Positions 1-7,773 of a DNA stretch of 64,000 nt are shown here, one piece after another. The position numbers and the translations under genes were made by a program. Numbering within the stretch: the first letter of the stretch is position 1; every line of letters begins with the position of its first letter. A model generated the notes under the pieces. That model was not told the DNA's origin and did not search any database. It saw only the letters and a program-made list of their open reading frames with translations. Origin of the DNA: CAVQJU01 sp963729215 (GTDB taxonomy: Bacteria; Acidobacteriota; Vicinamibacteria; Vicinamibacterales; CAVVIG01); NCBI GenBank assembly GCA_963729215.1, contig CAVSND010000027.1:124001-188000 (forward strand), written 5' to 3'.

Positions 1-1172
1 TTGCGCGTCCGGCCTCGGAAACCTCGCTGCGCGACACATTTCGGGCGCTGAGCGACGAAGCGCTCAAGAGTAACAACCAGGCGTTTCTGGATCTGGCGGA
101 GACACGCCTGCGCGACGCACGTACGGCGGCCACGGCCGACATCGACCAGCGCAAGGTCGCCATCGAACACCTGCTCGCGCCCATGGCGAAGACGCTTGGC
201 GACGTGGACCGCGAGATCAGGGAAGCCGAGCGGCGCCGTACCGAGGCCGGCGCGCAACTCCTGCAGCGAATCGCCTCGCTCGACACAGCGGGGCAGGACC
301 TCCGCGCGCAGACGGGCAAGCTCGTGGATGCGCTCAAGCGCCCGGGCGTCCGCGGCCGCTGGGGCGAACTTCAACTGAAGCGCGTTGTTGAGCTGGCCGG
401 CATGGTTCAGCACTGCGATTTCGAAGAGCAGTTCACGGTGACGAACGGCGACGGCGACCGGCGCATGCGGCCGGACGTCATCGTCCGGCTGCCCGGCGGA
501 AAGCACGTCGTCATCGACGCGAAGGCGCCGCTCGATGCGTATCTGAAGGCGCTCGAGGCGCCAGACGAAGCCAGCCGACAGGCGCTGCTCTGCGAGCACG
601 CGCGTCAGGTCCGTACGCACGTCCTGCAGCTTTCTGCCAAAGGCTACGCCGCGCATGTGCACCCGAGCCCTGACTTCGTCGTGATGTTTCTGCCCGGCGA
701 GATGTTCTTCAGCGCGGCGCTGGAGCAGGATCCCGAGCTCATCGAGTTCGGCGTCGAGCAGCATGTGGTGCCGGCCAGTCCGACGACCCTGATTGCTCTA
801 CTGCGGGCGGTTTCCTACGGCTGGCAGCAGGAAGCCATGGAGGAGAACGCTCGCAAGATCAGCGACCTCGGGCGCCAGCTCCACGAGGCGGTCCGCTCCC
901 TTGGCAACCACTTCGACACGCTCGGCGCCCGGCTCAAATCGAGCCTCGAGGCCTATAACAACGCCGTCGGGTCGCTCGAAGGCAACGTCCTGGTGAAGGC
1001 GCGCAAGTTCAAGGAACTGCAGGCCGCGACCGCACTCGAGGAGATCAAGTCGCTCGAGCCCGTCGATCGCGTGCCGCGCATGCTGCAGGCGCCTGAACTC
1101 ACCGGCGGTCTGCCGTTTCAGGACGATGAGACGAACGGTGTCGAGGTGGAAGCAGAAGAAACGGGCCGGTAG
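1..1172 (+). CDS. rmuC: RmuC family DNA recombination protein (5' end cut by window)
   Basis: The reading frame is open from base 3 to the stop at 1170-1172, so the start codon lies outside the window. About 389 residues are visible. A long helical coiled-coil N-terminal part (ALSDEALKSNNQAFLDLAE) leads into the RmuC core, with the hallmark GRWGELQLKRVVELAGM at about nt 355-405, then an 'RMRPDVIVRLPGG' and 'VVIDAKAPL' segment typical of the nuclease-like fold. RmuC proteins are thought to limit recombination at inverted repeats, probably as membrane-tethered nuclease-fold proteins; a transmembrane anchor would lie in the missing N-terminus. The downstream neighbour is on the opposite strand and convergent. 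Confidence in the family is high. Confidence 0.93.
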   Translation, partial: ARPASETSLRDTFRALSDEALKSNNQAFLDLAETRLRDARTAATADIDQRKVAIEHLLAPMAKTLGDVDREIREAERRRTEAGAQLLQRIASLDTAGQDLRAQTGKLVDALKRPGVRGRWGELQLKRVVELAGMVQHCDFEEQFTVTNGDGDRRMRPDVIVRLPGGKHVVIDAKAPLDAYLKALEAPDEASRQALLCEHARQVRTHVLQLSAKGYAAHVHPSPDFVVMFLPGEMFFSAALEQDPELIEFGVEQHVVPASPTTLIALLRAVSYGWQQEAMEENARKISDLGRQLHEAVRSLGNHFDTLGARLKSSLEAYNNAVGSLEGNVLVKARKFKELQAATALEEIKSLEPVDRVPRMLQAPELTGGLPFQDDETNGVEVEAEETGR

Positions 1173-1188
1173 CCCTGGCGCCCTGCTG

Positions 1189-1709
1189 TCAGGACGATGC
1201 GCCGGAACCTTTCGGCATGACGGACACCAGGTGCTCGGCGAGCAGCTGGATGTCGGAGTGCAGCGCCTCGCCGACGATGTCGATGTGACGTTGCAGCCGA
1301 TCAATCTCGGTGCGGAGTTCCTCCTTGGTCGCGAGAGTCCGGATTTCGTCCTTGGTCGCCGGTCAGAGCCGGAGTTCGTCCTTGGTCGCCAGAGCATCAG
1401 GTTGCCTTGGTCGGCAGCGCCCGAGTTCTTCCTTGGTCGCCAGAGCATCGAGATCTGCCTTAGTCGGCAGCGCCCGAGTTCTTCCTTGGTCGCCAGAGCA
1501 TCGAGGTCTGCCTTGGTCGGCAGCGCCCGGAGTTCTTCCTTGGTCGCCAGAGCATCGAGATCTGCCTTGGTCGGCAGCGCCCGGAGTTCTTCCTTGGTCG
1601 CCAGAACATCGAGATCTGCCTTGGTTGCGAGTCCTGGCAGAATCTGCTCTACGTTGGCAAGCCTCCGATCGAGATTTTCGAGATGTCTCGCGATGACGAC
1701 GTCATCCAT
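1189..1709 (-). pseudogene. Coiled-coil protein with 18-residue repeats, frame broken in the repeat array
   Basis: Reading from ATG at 1709, the protein begins MDDVVIARHLENLDRRLANVEQ and then repeats an 18-residue unit (TKADLDALATKEELRALP, a 54-bp repeat) several times. The unit is helical and amphipathic, like leucine-rich coiled-coil stalks. Around 1395-1475 three repeat units carry small deletions (two lose one base in the GCCCGGAG stretch, one also loses two), with a net shift of -1. The natural C-terminus, ending EALHSDIQLLAEHLVSVMPK and a TGA at 1189-1191, is therefore in another frame. Repeat slippage or sequencing error in the array explains this equally well. No enzymatic motif is visible. 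A second, similar coiled-coil gene lies at 57074-57488. The function is unknown. Confidence 0.6.
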
Positions 1710-1815
1710 GACGCGAATCTCCGATGAAAAGCGCAGCGCGTGCCCGGCATCTTAGCATCGTCAAGGTAGACGCAATGCGTGTGCCGGACTCGGTATACGA
1801 TCTGATATCCCACTG

Positions 1816-2441
1816 ATGCAGCTCAATCTGGCGTTCGACGCGGCGCTCGGAAACCGAGAACCCCTTGAACCTCTCGAACCTCCTCTGAACCTCTCGAACC
1901 CCTCGAACCTCCGAAAATCCTGTTCGTTCGTCATCCGAGGGCCCGCCGTTACGTCGTCACGGTGCGAGACGACGGCGTGGTTCGTGTCACGGTGCCGCGG
2001 CGGGGCTCGATGCGCGAGGCGCGCGAGTTTGCCGCCAGGCAGGAGGAGTGGATCGAACGGCAGCGGCGCCGCCTGGAGCAGGAACGGTCGGCCGTGCCGC
2101 CGGCCGCGGAGGATGCCAGGCGCCAGGCGCGCATGCGCGCGAGGCGGGAATTGCCACCGCGATTGCTGACGCTCGCTGCCGAGCATGGCCTGACCGTTTC
2201 GAAAATCAGCGTCCGCAACCAGAAATGGCGATGGGGCTCCTGCTCACGACGAGGCCACATCTGCCTGAACTGGCGCCTCGTGGAGACGCCTGCGTGGGTG
2301 CGCGACTACGTGATGATCCACGAGCTGATGCACCTCCGGCGGATGGATCACTCGCGGAAATTCTGGAAACTGGTCGCTCAGGCATGTCCCGACTACCAGG
2401 CCGCGCGCCAATGGCTGCGAGAGCACGGGCGCGCGCTGTGA
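1816..2441 (+). CDS. YgjP/DUF45-type zinc metallohydrolase (one frameshift)
   Basis: The C-terminal half is a clear YgjP (DUF45) protein. It has 'VRNQKWRWGSCS', then the zinc motif IHELMHLRRMDHSRKFW (HExxH plus a downstream His) and a WLREHG tail. These are small SprT/M48-like metal-dependent hydrolases of poorly known role. ATG 1816 (MQLNLAFDAALGN) reads into a Leu/Glu/Pro/Asn-rich stretch encoded by a CTCGAACC-type repeat (1857-1912). The conserved block 'LFVRHPRARRYVVTVRDDG' follows, but one base out of frame, with the break in the A-run at about 1914-1917. One missing A would restore a protein of about 208 residues. If the frame is real, the only good downstream start is GTG 1962, which would remove the conserved RHPRARRY block. 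Confidence 0.8.
1857..1912. repeat. CTCGAACC-type short tandem repeat inside a gene 5' end
   Basis: About 56 bases of imperfect 8-9-base units of the form CTCGAACC / CCTTGAAC. The stretch lies within the N-terminal coding region of the YgjP-type gene, where it encodes a low-complexity LEPLEPPLNLSNPSNL segment not expected in this family. It resembles other boundary repeats in this window in style, not in sequence. Confidence 0.65.
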
Positions 2442-2505
2442 GCATCGTGAGGGTCGTCGGGCGTCGCCCGGCGGTGGATGAATCTTCCCAAGGAGTAGAG
2501 CTGTA

Positions 2506-2793
2506 ATGGTCGTGCATCTGGTGAGCTTCAAGTACCGGTCCGATGTCGGCGCCGCCGCGCGGCAGGATCATCGGTCACAGCTGTCGGCCCTGGCCGACAT
2601 CGACGGGATTCTGGATCTGAAGGTCGGCGAGGATTTCGTCCGCTCGCCGCGTTCGTACGACACCGGTCTGGTCGTCTCGTTCCGCGATCGCGCGGCACTC
2701 GACGCGTACGCGACCCATCCGCGCCATCAGCCCGTCGCCAAGCTTGGACGCGATCTCAGCGAGACGATCGTTGCCGTGGACTTTGATGCGTGA
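2506..2793 (+). CDS. Dabb-type stress-responsive alpha/beta-barrel protein
   Basis: A 95-residue protein beginning MVVHLVSFKYRSDV. It shows the ferredoxin-like dimeric alpha/beta barrel (Dabb) pattern: an N-terminal 'VHLVSFKYR' strand, a helix, a central 'DLKVGEDFVRSPRSYDTGLVVSFRDRAALDAYATHP' block and a 'HQPVAKLGRDLSETIVAVDFDA' end. Family members are small cytoplasmic dimers, some stress-induced, and generally lack a defined reaction. The ATG sits after a purine-rich AAGGAG stretch (about 2489-2496), a convincing ribosome site. It follows the metallohydrolase by 64 bases on the same strand. The full length matches the family. Confidence 0.88.
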   Translation: MVVHLVSFKYRSDVGAAARQDHRSQLSALADIDGILDLKVGEDFVRSPRSYDTGLVVSFRDRAALDAYATHPRHQPVAKLGRDLSETIVAVDFDA

Positions 2794-2810
2794 GGCCGCC
2801 CCTCGTCCGG

Positions 2811-2860
2811 CTCACGAGCCCGAGCCCGAGTCACGAGCCCCGAGCCACGACCGAGTCACG
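2811..2860. repeat. GAGCCACG-family tandem repeat
   Basis: Imperfect head-to-tail copies of GAGCCACG / GAGTCACG between two convergent genes. The stop codon of the minus-strand methyltransferase (TGA, complement of 2856-2858) lies within a GAGTCACG unit. Related arrays occur at 10806-10882, 24064-24098, 38905-38959 and 43466-43505. Confidence 0.75.
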
Positions 2861-3545
2861 ATTTGGTGAAGATCAGGATGTGCTGACGCGGTAAGTCCTC
2901 GTTCGTCTTCGTCAGCTTGAAACCTTCGGCCTCGACCTCGAGCTTCGCGTCGGCCACCGACATCTTGTGCTCGGGCCTGATCGGGATGTCCGGGTCTTCC
3001 TTGCGGTATTCGAGCAGCACGAGCCGGCCGCCGGGTTTGAGCGAGTCGCGGATGTGGCGCAGCATGACCTGGGGCTGCGACAGTTCGTGGTACACATCCA
3101 CCATGATGACAAGATCGAGCGTATCTGCCGGCAGCTTCGGGTCGTCCTGCGTGCCGAGCACGGTGCTGACGTTGGTGAGCTTGCTCTTCGTGACGCGTTT
3201 GCTCAGCAGGTCGAGCATGCCCTGCTGGATGTCGTTGGCGTACACCTTGCCCTGCGGGCCGACCTTCTTCGCCAGCTTGACGGTCATGTAGCCCGACCCC
3301 GCGCCGACATCGGCAACCGTTGAGCCCTTTTCGAGTTTGAGCACGTCGATGGCGCGATCGGGGTTCTCTTCGAGGTCGCGCTCGGACCGGTCGAGCCAGT
3401 CCGCCCCTTCCACGCTCATTGTCTGCGCGAACCGGCGCCCGCTGAGCGGGTGCACGCCCGCTTGCTGTGCCGCAAGGGTAAGCGCCATCGCAAGCGCGAA
3501 AACCGACGCGAGCGCCGTCCGTGCTGATGTCTTGCGCATGCGCAT
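2856..3545 (-). CDS. Exported class I SAM-dependent methyltransferase
   Basis: A 229-residue protein with a convincing Sec signal peptide: basic MRMRKTSAR, a hydrophobic TALASVFALAMALTLAA core and an AQQAG cleavage region. The mature part has the SAM-binding motif I VADVGAGSGYMTVKLA (about residues 78-93), an acidic strand end in 'VYANDIQQGML', the motif 'DLVIMVDVYHELSQP' and 'LKPGGRLVLLEYRKED'. It is a complete class I methyltransferase fold. The prediction is therefore export of an enzyme whose cofactor, SAM, is cytoplasmic; the substrate is unknown. It is divergent from the next gene by only 13 bases. A second ATG two codons downstream would not change the signal peptide. Confidence 0.85.
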   Translation of the reverse strand: MRMRKTSARTALASVFALAMALTLAAQQAGVHPLSGRRFAQTMSVEGADWLDRSERDLEENPDRAIDVLKLEKGSTVADVGAGSGYMTVKLAKKVGPQGKVYANDIQQGMLDLLSKRVTKSKLTNVSTVLGTQDDPKLPADTLDLVIMVDVYHELSQPQVMLRHIRDSLKPGGRLVLLEYRKEDPDIPIRPEHKMSVADAKLEVEAEGFKLTKTNEDLPRQHILIFTKS

Positions 3546-3550
3546 AGAAT
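3545..3550 (+). promoter_or_regulatory. Candidate -10 element just upstream of a start codon
   Basis: TAGAAT lies 8 bases before ATG 3559. No -35-like hexamer is present at the usual spacing. If used, transcription would start at or next to the start codon, giving a leaderless mRNA. The two divergent start codons are only 13 bases apart, so little room exists for a normal leader. Confidence 0.3.
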
Positions 3551-3558
3551 AGCAACTA

Positions 3559-4068
3559 ATGACCGAGACGACGTTGACACCCGCACGATTGTGGAAGGGG
3601 ATGACGAGCGAGCAGCGGCTGAAAGCCGCGCGCGCATTCTGGGCAACCGAAGAAGACGAGGCCGCCGACGCCCAGTTTCAGGCGGTGTTCCATATCGCTC
3701 AGCAGAAGAAGTTCCGGGCGAAGTCGGTGTTCGGCATGGACGAAGAGCGGAGAGCGAAGCAGCTGGCCTCGCTCCACTCGGTGCCGGAGGTGGTCGCCGC
3801 GCGGGCGCTCATCACGTATCACCTGGCCGACCAGCGACCGATGATGGGGGCCTTTCTCGACGCGCTGGGCATCGCCCACGAGAACGGCGTCATCAAGGAA
3901 GACGACGTCAAGCCGGACAGCGCCAAAATCGGGCCGGCCTCCGATCAGATCGCGAAGGATTTCCCCCGATCAGACGTGTCGCTCTACTTCAACACGCTGC
4001 TGTGCCAGGACCCCGAAACGTGGGGCGGACTGCATGACATCCTGCGGAAGCTGGAGGCCGGCGCCTGA
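3559..4068 (+). CDS. Uncharacterised 169-residue cytoplasmic protein
   Basis: I do not recognise this family. The protein begins MTETTLTPARLWKGMTSEQRLKAARAFW. It is mainly helical, charged, with no signal peptide or membrane segment. Notable stretches are FHIAQQKKFRAKSVFGMD, 'SVPEVVAARALITYHLADQRPMMGAFLDALGIAHENGVI' and a C-terminal 'SDVSLYFNTLLCQDPETWGGLHDILRKLEAG'. The pattern suggests a compact helical domain. It starts 13 bases from a divergent methyltransferase gene and is followed after 37 bases by the threonine-dehydrogenase-like gene on the same strand, so co-transcription with the threonine cluster is possible. Codon use looks like the neighbours. No function is assigned. Confidence 0.8.
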   Translation: MTETTLTPARLWKGMTSEQRLKAARAFWATEEDEAADAQFQAVFHIAQQKKFRAKSVFGMDEERRAKQLASLHSVPEVVAARALITYHLADQRPMMGAFLDALGIAHENGVIKEDDVKPDSAKIGPASDQIAKDFPRSDVSLYFNTLLCQDPETWGGLHDILRKLEAGA

Positions 4069-4105
4069 CGGGCTGGCGCCGGTGGCTCGTTCGCCGTCCG
4101 ATCGC

Positions 4106-5122
4106 ATGCGAAAACCAGTCATCCTCGTCACGGGAGCCGGCGGTGAGATCGGCCACGGCCTGCTCACCGGCCTGGCGGGGTCCGGCCGGCCGATTGTCAC
4201 GCTCGACGTTGCGCCGCTCGACAAGGCACTGGCGCCGCTCGTCGCTCGCGAGTTCATCGGATCGGTGACCGATGCGGGCGTTCTCGCCCGCGTGCTGGCG
4301 GAGTTCGAGGTCGATCGCGTGTTCCACCTGGCGGCGCTGCTGTCCACGCGCGCCGAGTTCACGCCGACCACCGCGCACCACGTCAACGTCGAGGGCACGC
4401 TCAACCTCCTCGAGTTCGCCCAGCACGAAGGCGAGTCGCACGGCCGCGAAGTGGTGTTCGTCTACCCATCGTCGATCGCGGCGTATGGCCTGCCGGACCT
4501 CGACACCAAGACCCGCGCCGGTCGCCTGAAAGAAGACGACTACCTGCATCCCACCACGATGTACGGGTGCAACAAGTTGTATTGCGAGCAGCTGGGCCGC
4601 TACTACGCGCTGCATTACAAACAGCTGGCGGCGAATACGGCTGCCCGGCGCGTCGATTTCCGGAGCGTCCGGTTTCCCGGTTTGATCTCGGCGACCACCA
4701 CGCCGGCGGGCGGCACGTCCGACTACGCATCCGAGATGATCCACGCCGCCGCGAAGGGCGAGCGGTATGCCTGCTTCGTGCGTCCGGACACCAGGATTCC
4801 GTTCATGGCCATGCCCGATGCGGTTGCCGCGCTGCTCGCGCTGGCGGAGGCGCCGCGCGACGCGTTGACAAAGACGGCATACAATCTCGCGGCGTTCAGC
4901 CCGTCCGCGGCTGAAATCCGCGACGTCGTGCTGCGCGCATTTCCCGCCGCGACGATCGATTACGACGTCGATCTGAAGCGCCAGTCCATCGTCGATTCGT
5001 GGCCCACCGACGTGGACGACTCGGCGGCGCGCGCCGACTGGCGCTTCGCGCCCGCCTACGACCTGGGCCACGCGTTCAGCGACTACCTGATCCCGACGGT
5101 CCGTCGGCGCTACGGCTCGTAG
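4106..5122 (+). CDS. SDR-type L-threonine 3-dehydrogenase-like epimerase/dehydratase family enzyme
   Basis: A 338-residue NAD-dependent extended SDR. It starts MRKPVILVTGAGGEIGHGLL (Rossmann GxxGxxG), with a catalytic Tyr-x-x-x-Lys in MYGCNKLYCEQLGRYY. The block 'RSVRFPGLISATTTPAGGTSDYASEMIHAAAKG' followed by 'YACFVRPDTRIPFMAMPDAVAALLAL' is the signature of the epimerase-like threonine dehydrogenases, which convert L-threonine to 2-amino-3-oxobutyrate. The thrB and thrC genes follow directly, which supports a role in threonine metabolism. ATG 4106 was chosen because the Rossmann strand begins right after it; longer upstream reading adds nothing conserved. A sugar-nucleotide epimerase is the main alternative. 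Confidence 0.82.
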   Translation: MRKPVILVTGAGGEIGHGLLTGLAGSGRPIVTLDVAPLDKALAPLVAREFIGSVTDAGVLARVLAEFEVDRVFHLAALLSTRAEFTPTTAHHVNVEGTLNLLEFAQHEGESHGREVVFVYPSSIAAYGLPDLDTKTRAGRLKEDDYLHPTTMYGCNKLYCEQLGRYYALHYKQLAANTAARRVDFRSVRFPGLISATTTPAGGTSDYASEMIHAAAKGERYACFVRPDTRIPFMAMPDAVAALLALAEAPRDALTKTAYNLAAFSPSAAEIRDVVLRAFPAATIDYDVDLKRQSIVDSWPTDVDDSAARADWRFAPAYDLGHAFSDYLIPTVRRRYGS

Positions 5123-5255
5123 GAAGATCCTTGGAACGCTTTCGCCGGCCGCGTCGTCGCCGCGGCCGGAAGATCTCTGGCGAGGTTGCTTGCTGTCCAC
5201 GGGTACTCTTCCAGTTGATACACGCCGAGAAGTCGCCGCGGATACAATAATCGCC

Positions 5256-6194
5256 ATGCCCGATCGTCTCGTGACTGCGTTTGCGCCGGCCACCGTGTCC
5301 AATGTCGCGTGCGGCTTTGACGTGCTCGGATTTCCGATGGAGGAGCCGGGGGACTGCGTGACGGCGCGCCTGACGGCGTCGGGCGTGACGATCGACGAGA
5401 TCATCGGTGATGAAGGACGCCTGCCGCGTGAGGCAAGCCGAAACACGGCGGGCGTCGCCGCCCGCGCCATGCTCGACGCGGCCGGCGACCGGCGTGGCGT
5501 GGCGCTCACCATCAGGAAAGGCCTGCCGCTGTCGAGCGGCCTTGGCGGCAGCGCCGCCAGCGCGGCCGCGGCGGTGGTAGCGGTCAACGCGCTCATCGGT
5601 GGACAGGCGTCTGTCGACACGCTGGTCAGGTGCGCCCTCATCGGCGAAGGCCTTGGTGCGGGTGGGGCGCATCCTGACAACATCGCGCCGGCGATTTGCG
5701 GCGGGTTCGTCCTGGTGCGCCATCCCAACCCACCCGACATCGTCCGGTTACCGGTGCCCGCCGGATTGACGGCTGTCGTCGTCCATCCGGATCTCGAAAT
5801 CGAGACCGCCCGCGCGCGGGCGCTGCTGGGATCGACCGTGCCGCTGGCCGATGCGGTCCAACAATGGGCGAACCTGGGCGCGCTCGTTCACGGCCTGCAT
5901 ACCAGCGACTTCGAACTCATCGCGCGCGCGCTCGAAGACAGCATTGCCGAGCCGCGGCGGGCCTCCCTCGTGCCCGGCCTCGCCGTCATCAAGCGCGCGG
6001 CCGTGAGCGCCGGCGCCCTCGGCTGCAGCCTCTCGGGGTCGGGCCCCTCGATGTTTGCGCTCTGCCGCGACCGCTCATCGGCCGACCACGTGGCGTCCGC
6101 GATGACCGCCGCGGTCCAACGGGAAATCGGCGGTACGTCCCAGACCTACGTCTCGTCCATCTCCACGCGCGGCGCCTACGTCGTGACCGCATGA
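5256..6194 (+). CDS. thrB: Homoserine kinase
   Basis: A 312-residue GHMP kinase. It phosphorylates homoserine with ATP, the penultimate step of threonine synthesis. Visible motifs: N-terminal 'APATVSNVACGFDVLGFPMEEPGD', the GHMP ATP-binding loop LPLSSGLGGSAASAAAAVVA at about residues 88-108, and the C-terminal 'GALGCSLSGSGPSMFALC'. ATG 5256 gives the usual family N-terminus; the frame stays open further upstream but is not conserved there. The stop overlaps the thrC start in an ATGA arrangement, which indicates translational coupling. It is cytoplasmic. Length is normal. Confidence 0.95.
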   Translation: MPDRLVTAFAPATVSNVACGFDVLGFPMEEPGDCVTARLTASGVTIDEIIGDEGRLPREASRNTAGVAARAMLDAAGDRRGVALTIRKGLPLSSGLGGSAASAAAAVVAVNALIGGQASVDTLVRCALIGEGLGAGGAHPDNIAPAICGGFVLVRHPNPPDIVRLPVPAGLTAVVVHPDLEIETARARALLGSTVPLADAVQQWANLGALVHGLHTSDFELIARALEDSIAEPRRASLVPGLAVIKRAAVSAGALGCSLSGSGPSMFALCRDRSSADHVASAMTAAVQREIGGTSQTYVSSISTRGAYVVTA

Positions 6195-7501
6195 GATTCG
6201 TTTCGACGCGCGGCAAGGCGTCCGCGGCATCCCTCGGGACGGCGTTGTTCGACGGCCTGGCGCCAGATGGCGGGCTTTACGTGCCCGACACGATCGAAGC
6301 CTGGTCGGAGGATGAGATTGCCGGCATTCCGTCGCGTTCGCTGCCGGAACTGGGAGTCCGCGTCCTCAAGCCGTTCGCCGCCGGCGGCATCGACGCGGCC
6401 ACGCTCTCGGCCGTCGTGCACGAGTCGCTCAACTTTCCGATCCCGCTGATCGAGGTCGAGCCGGGGATTTTCGCGCTCGAGTTGTTTCATGGCCCGACGC
6501 TGGCGTTCAAGGATATCGGCGCGCGTGTCATGGCCCGGCTGATGGCCGCACTCGGCGCCGACGTCACGGTGCTGACGGCGACGTCCGGAGATACGGGCAG
6601 CGCCGTGGCCAATGCATTTCATGGGATTGCCAGCGCGCGCGTCGTGATTCTCTATCCGGACGGCCGCGTGAGCCCGACCCAGGAAGCGCAGTTGACGATG
6701 TTCAACACCGACAGCGGATCGAACGTTCGAGGCTATGCCGTGGCAGGCAGCTTCGACGACTGTCAGCGGCTCGTCAAGGAAGCGTTCGCCGACAAGTCGC
6801 TGCGCCGCCAGATTCCGCTGACGTCGGCCAACTCGATCAACGTCGGCCGTCTGCTGCCGCAGATGATCTACTACTTCCAGGCAGTGGCCGAGTTGAGGCG
6901 GACCGTCTCGGCGTCTGCCGTGCCGGTGGTCTGCACGCCAAGCGGGAACTTCGGCAACCTCACGGCGGGCCTGCTGGCCCGGCGGGCGGGCGCGCCTATC
7001 GAGCGATTCGTCGCGGCCACAAACGTCAACGACGTCGTGCCCCAATATCTCGCCACGGGCCAGTTCACGGCCCGCCCATCGGTTCGGACCATCGCCAACG
7101 CGATGGACGTCGGCAATCCCAGCAACTTCGAACGCCTGCTCTGGCTGTACGGCGGCAGCCTCGAGGCCGCGCGCCACGACATCACCGGCTGCCACTACGA
7201 GGACGCCGAGGTGCGGGAGACGATGCGGCAGGTGTTCGAGCGGAGCGGCTATATCCTCGATCCCCACTCGGCGATTGGATACCTCGGGATCACGAGGGAG
7301 GGCGGCACGCAGGGGCAGGACAGGCGGGCAGGAGTCTTTCTCGCGACAGCCCATCCGGCGAAGTTTCCCGAGATCGTCGAACCGGTGATTGGGCGCTCGA
7401 TGGAGAAGCCGGCGGCCCTGGCGCTGGCGCTCTCGAAACCCTCGAAAATTCTTCGCCTCGAGGCGACGCTCGCGGCCGTCAAGGACGCCGTTGGAGCCTG
7501 A
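6191..7501 (+). CDS. thrC: Threonine synthase
   Basis: A 436-residue PLP enzyme converting O-phosphohomoserine to threonine. It starts MRFVSTRGKASAASLGTALF, typical of the family ('STRG'). The PLP lysine is in HGPTLAFKDIGARVM (about residues 100-115). 'LTATSGDTGSAVANAF' and 'CTPSGNFGNLTAGLLARR' form the phosphate-binding parts, and 'TIANAMDVGNPSNFERL' is also conserved. The start ATG overlaps the thrB stop. The short gene downstream begins inside the last codons of thrC. This completes a TDH-like/thrB/thrC run. Complete, no disruptions. Confidence 0.95.
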   Translation: MRFVSTRGKASAASLGTALFDGLAPDGGLYVPDTIEAWSEDEIAGIPSRSLPELGVRVLKPFAAGGIDAATLSAVVHESLNFPIPLIEVEPGIFALELFHGPTLAFKDIGARVMARLMAALGADVTVLTATSGDTGSAVANAFHGIASARVVILYPDGRVSPTQEAQLTMFNTDSGSNVRGYAVAGSFDDCQRLVKEAFADKSLRRQIPLTSANSINVGRLLPQMIYYFQAVAELRRTVSASAVPVVCTPSGNFGNLTAGLLARRAGAPIERFVAATNVNDVVPQYLATGQFTARPSVRTIANAMDVGNPSNFERLLWLYGGSLEAARHDITGCHYEDAEVRETMRQVFERSGYILDPHSAIGYLGITREGGTQGQDRRAGVFLATAHPAKFPEIVEPVIGRSMEKPAALALALSKPSKILRLEATLAAVKDAVGA

Positions 7502-7760
7502 ACGTCCGGTCTTTCACTACCGGGACGATGTGCTCGCGGAGTTGTGGAGGTACGGCGTGCGCCCCAGGGAGCATACGCCGCCGGATCTGGTGAGGTCCTT
7601 CATCAACGACTTGTATCGTCACGAGCTCCGGCGGCTCCGGGACCAGTACATGCGTCGCGAATTCCCTAAGAGCGAGTATCTCCAGCGCGTGGTACAAGTG
7701 CGCGAGAAGTATCCTGTCCTGGCGCTGCGTCCGCGCCAGTGGCTGATCCCCACGATTTGA
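7491..7760 (+). CDS. Small uncharacterised basic protein (89 residues)
   Basis: The likely start is TTG 7491, overlapping the end of thrC (MEPERPVFHYRDDVLAELWRYGV). The product is rich in Arg, Leu and Tyr and ends PVLALRPRQWLIPTI. A helical middle 'PPDLVRSFINDLYRHELRRLRDQYMRREFPKSEYLQRVVQVREKYPVLALRPRQW' is well formed and has normal codon use for this genome, so it looks like a true gene. There is no signal peptide or recognisable domain. GTG 7530 is an alternative start. Placed between thrC and the sigma factor, it ends 13 bases before the latter. Function unknown. Confidence 0.65.
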   Translation: MEPERPVFHYRDDVLAELWRYGVRPREHTPPDLVRSFINDLYRHELRRLRDQYMRREFPKSEYLQRVVQVREKYPVLALRPRQWLIPTI

Positions 7761-7773
7761 TGGGCGGTAGCCG

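Noticed and set aside
798..1709. A 303-residue minus-strand reading including the 18-residue repeats and the complement of rmuC.
   Set aside because: Past the break in the repeats the sequence is out of frame and then antisense to rmuC. The natural C-terminus of the coiled-coil protein ends at 1189 in another frame.
3989..5740. A 583-residue open frame on the minus strand.
   Set aside because: It is antisense to the threonine dehydrogenase-like gene and thrB, has Arg/Pro/Ala-rich shadow composition, and no motif; the sense genes are certain.
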